DNA of 64,000 nt from Terriglobales bacterium (lineage in GTDB: Bacteria > Acidobacteriota > Terriglobia > Terriglobales > Acidobacteriaceae): the NCBI GenBank assembly GCA_025936825.1, contig JAICSO010000006.1, positions 1 to 64,000 of the forward strand, read 5' to 3'. Shown here piece by piece: positions 63,100-64,000 of this stretch. Every line of letters begins with the position of its first letter. Positions within the stretch are counted from its first letter, which is position 1. A model generated the notes under the pieces. That model made no database searches. It had not been told where the DNA came from and worked only from the letters and a program-made list of their open reading frames with translations. The translations under genes and the position numbers were made by a program.

Positions 63100-63705
63100 G
63101 TGAGCTCATTCGCAAAGCAGTTGGCGTCGGCGGACTTTCCGACGCGCTGGGGGCAATTCCGCATTTACGGATTCCGCCTGGAACCGGTGCAGAACGGCAA
63201 ACCGGAAGAGGCGGTCGCGCTGGTGATGGGCGATGTGCATTCCGCGCCGCCACTCGTGCGGGTGCATTCTCAGTGCTTGACGGGAGATGTTTTTGGATCC
63301 TTGCGCTGCGATTGCCGCCAGCAGCTCGAGATGGCGCTGTCCCTCATCGCAGGAGAAGGCTCGGGCATTCTGATTTATGAGCAGCAGGAAGGCCGCGGCA
63401 TCGGCCTGATGCCAAAGTTGCAGGCGTATGAATTGCAAGATGCGGGCTTCGACACGGTCGAAGCCAATGAGAAACTTGGATTTAAAGCCGATCACCGCGA
63501 GTTCGTGTTACCTGCTGAGATTCTGAAAGCACTGAACGTGAAAGCAGTTCGCCTGCTCTCTAACAATCCGGATAAGGTTGCGGCATTAGAACATGCAGGA
63601 GTGCGGGTTGCGGAACGCGTGCCCTGTGAGGTTGCACCCAGCACGCATGCGGAAGAGTATTTGAAAACCAAGCGGGAGAAGCTCGGGCACCTGTTCACCC
63701 GCTGA
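63100..63705 (+). CDS. ribA: GTP cyclohydrolase II
   Basis: 201 residues from GTG 63100. It converts GTP to the first riboflavin intermediate. The zinc site is VHSQCLTGDVFGSLRCDC, followed by the family motifs EQQEGRGIGL and LLSNNPDK. It is a stand-alone GCH II, not fused to RibB. There is no Shine-Dalgarno; the TATAAT 6 bp upstream suggests a leaderless transcript. A 26-codon upstream extension of the frame runs through repeat DNA and is rejected. Confidence 0.93.
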   Translation: MSSFAKQLASADFPTRWGQFRIYGFRLEPVQNGKPEEAVALVMGDVHSAPPLVRVHSQCLTGDVFGSLRCDCRQQLEMALSLIAGEGSGILIYEQQEGRGIGLMPKLQAYELQDAGFDTVEANEKLGFKADHREFVLPAEILKALNVKAVRLLSNNPDKVAALEHAGVRVAERVPCEVAPSTHAEEYLKTKREKLGHLFTR

Positions 63706-63715
63706 TTTCACTGAA

Positions 63716-64000
63716 TCAGGACGCATGAGCATCGCTGTTGGGACGATTGAGCAAAGCGATCACGCTGAGCAGAACTGCCAGACACCACAAAATCAGCGAT
63801 AGCTCCCGCGCTTCTCTCACAAGGTCAAATCGCGCTGAGGTCCATGCCGAAAAAACGCAACCGAGAAGGAACTGGGCAAACAAGATGGCGAAAAGTAGTC
63901 GCTCGCGCCAACAGCGCACTTCCGACGCCAGCCCAGCCGCAAGCACCGCCCAGACAGCCCACGTCAGGATGTCCCACCAGTCATGGAGCCATTCATAATC
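63716..64000 (-). CDS. Partial hypothetical membrane protein (truncated by window end)
   Basis: At least 94 residues; the frame is open to the right edge, so the N-terminus is outside. Three hydrophobic segments are visible: ILTWAVWAVLAAGLASEV, LLFAILFAQFLLGCVFSAW and LSLILWCLAVLLSVIALL, joined by charged loops. I recognise no family. It is convergent with ribA, with stops 10 bp apart. Confidence 0.6.
   Translation of the reverse strand, partial: DYEWLHDWWDILTWAVWAVLAAGLASEVRCWRERLLFAILFAQFLLGCVFSAWTSARFDLVREARELSLILWCLAVLLSVIALLNRPNSDAHAS

Overview
This 64 kb window is an ordinary, densely coded bacterial chromosome segment of moderately high G+C. I infer an Acidobacteriota (Terriglobia / Koribacter-like) origin. 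The reasons are the mix of families: a secreted DUF5916-type outer-membrane protein, a DUF4382 lipoprotein, a Ser/Thr kinase with TPRs, a nine-haem cytochrome, GxxExxY, large APC permeases with a soluble tail, and secreted amidohydrolases and esterases. The intergenic regions are also full of short palindromic and tandem repeats. No rRNA, tRNA, CRISPR array, prophage or complete insertion sequence was recognised.

Layout. 0.2-6.7 kb: secreted glycoside hydrolases (debranching-like enzyme and trehalase on minus, alpha-galactosidase-like enzyme divergent on plus). 6.8-8.7 kb: a secreted propeller-like protein with a paralogue at 24.7-26.6 kb. 9-13.7 kb: tandem APC permeases. 13.7-18.7 kb: an Nramp-like transporter with a small lipoprotein, an MFS carrier, a lactonase-like propeller and a small outer-membrane protein. 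18.7-24.4 kb: ECF sigma factor with a small cysteine-containing partner, LysR regulator, YciF-like protein, cyclic-nucleotide-binding protein, carboxylesterase and PilZ protein. 26.6-38.6 kb: Ser/Thr kinase, DUF5916 gene broken by an in-frame amber codon, Tat amidase, FMN hydroxy-acid oxidase, YceI and acyl-CoA dehydrogenase. 38.7-43.4 kb: GxxExxY protein, bacterioferritin, DUF4382 lipoprotein and cyclophilin. 43.5-46.8 kb: TCA genes icd and mdh plus an esterase. 47-52.5 kb: a frameshifted zinc-ribbon gene, a second cyclophilin and glnE. 52.7-58.8 kb: multihaem cytochrome, amidohydrolase and glnA. 59-64 kb: a second LysR regulator, DUF2306 protein, truB, rhomboid protease, ribA and a truncated membrane gene.

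Functional links. GlnE (48.8 kb) and its expected substrate GlnA (57.4 kb, adenylylation Tyr region present) are both here. A LysR gene divergent from glnA has a perfect ATTGTA-N7-TACAAT dyad between them. icd and mdh are consecutive TCA enzymes separated by a hairpin repeat.

The least explained content is the intergenic repeat landscape, which has at least four classes. First, inverted arms of a 9-10 bp CACGAAGG-type repeat: one pair encloses the GxxExxY gene and another forms a solo hairpin 5' of mdh. Second, heptamer (7-bp period) tandem arrays, often as inverted arms abutting start codons. Third, roughly 115-130 bp REP-like palindromes bounded by GTCATTCCGA-type ends. Fourth, CCCAGCGC...GCGCTGGG hairpin elements. 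The GxxExxY locus and the heptamer arms are my best candidates for poorly described biology. Two genes carry single-base lesions (an amber codon in the DUF5916 gene and a missing G in the zinc-ribbon gene) that need read-level checking.
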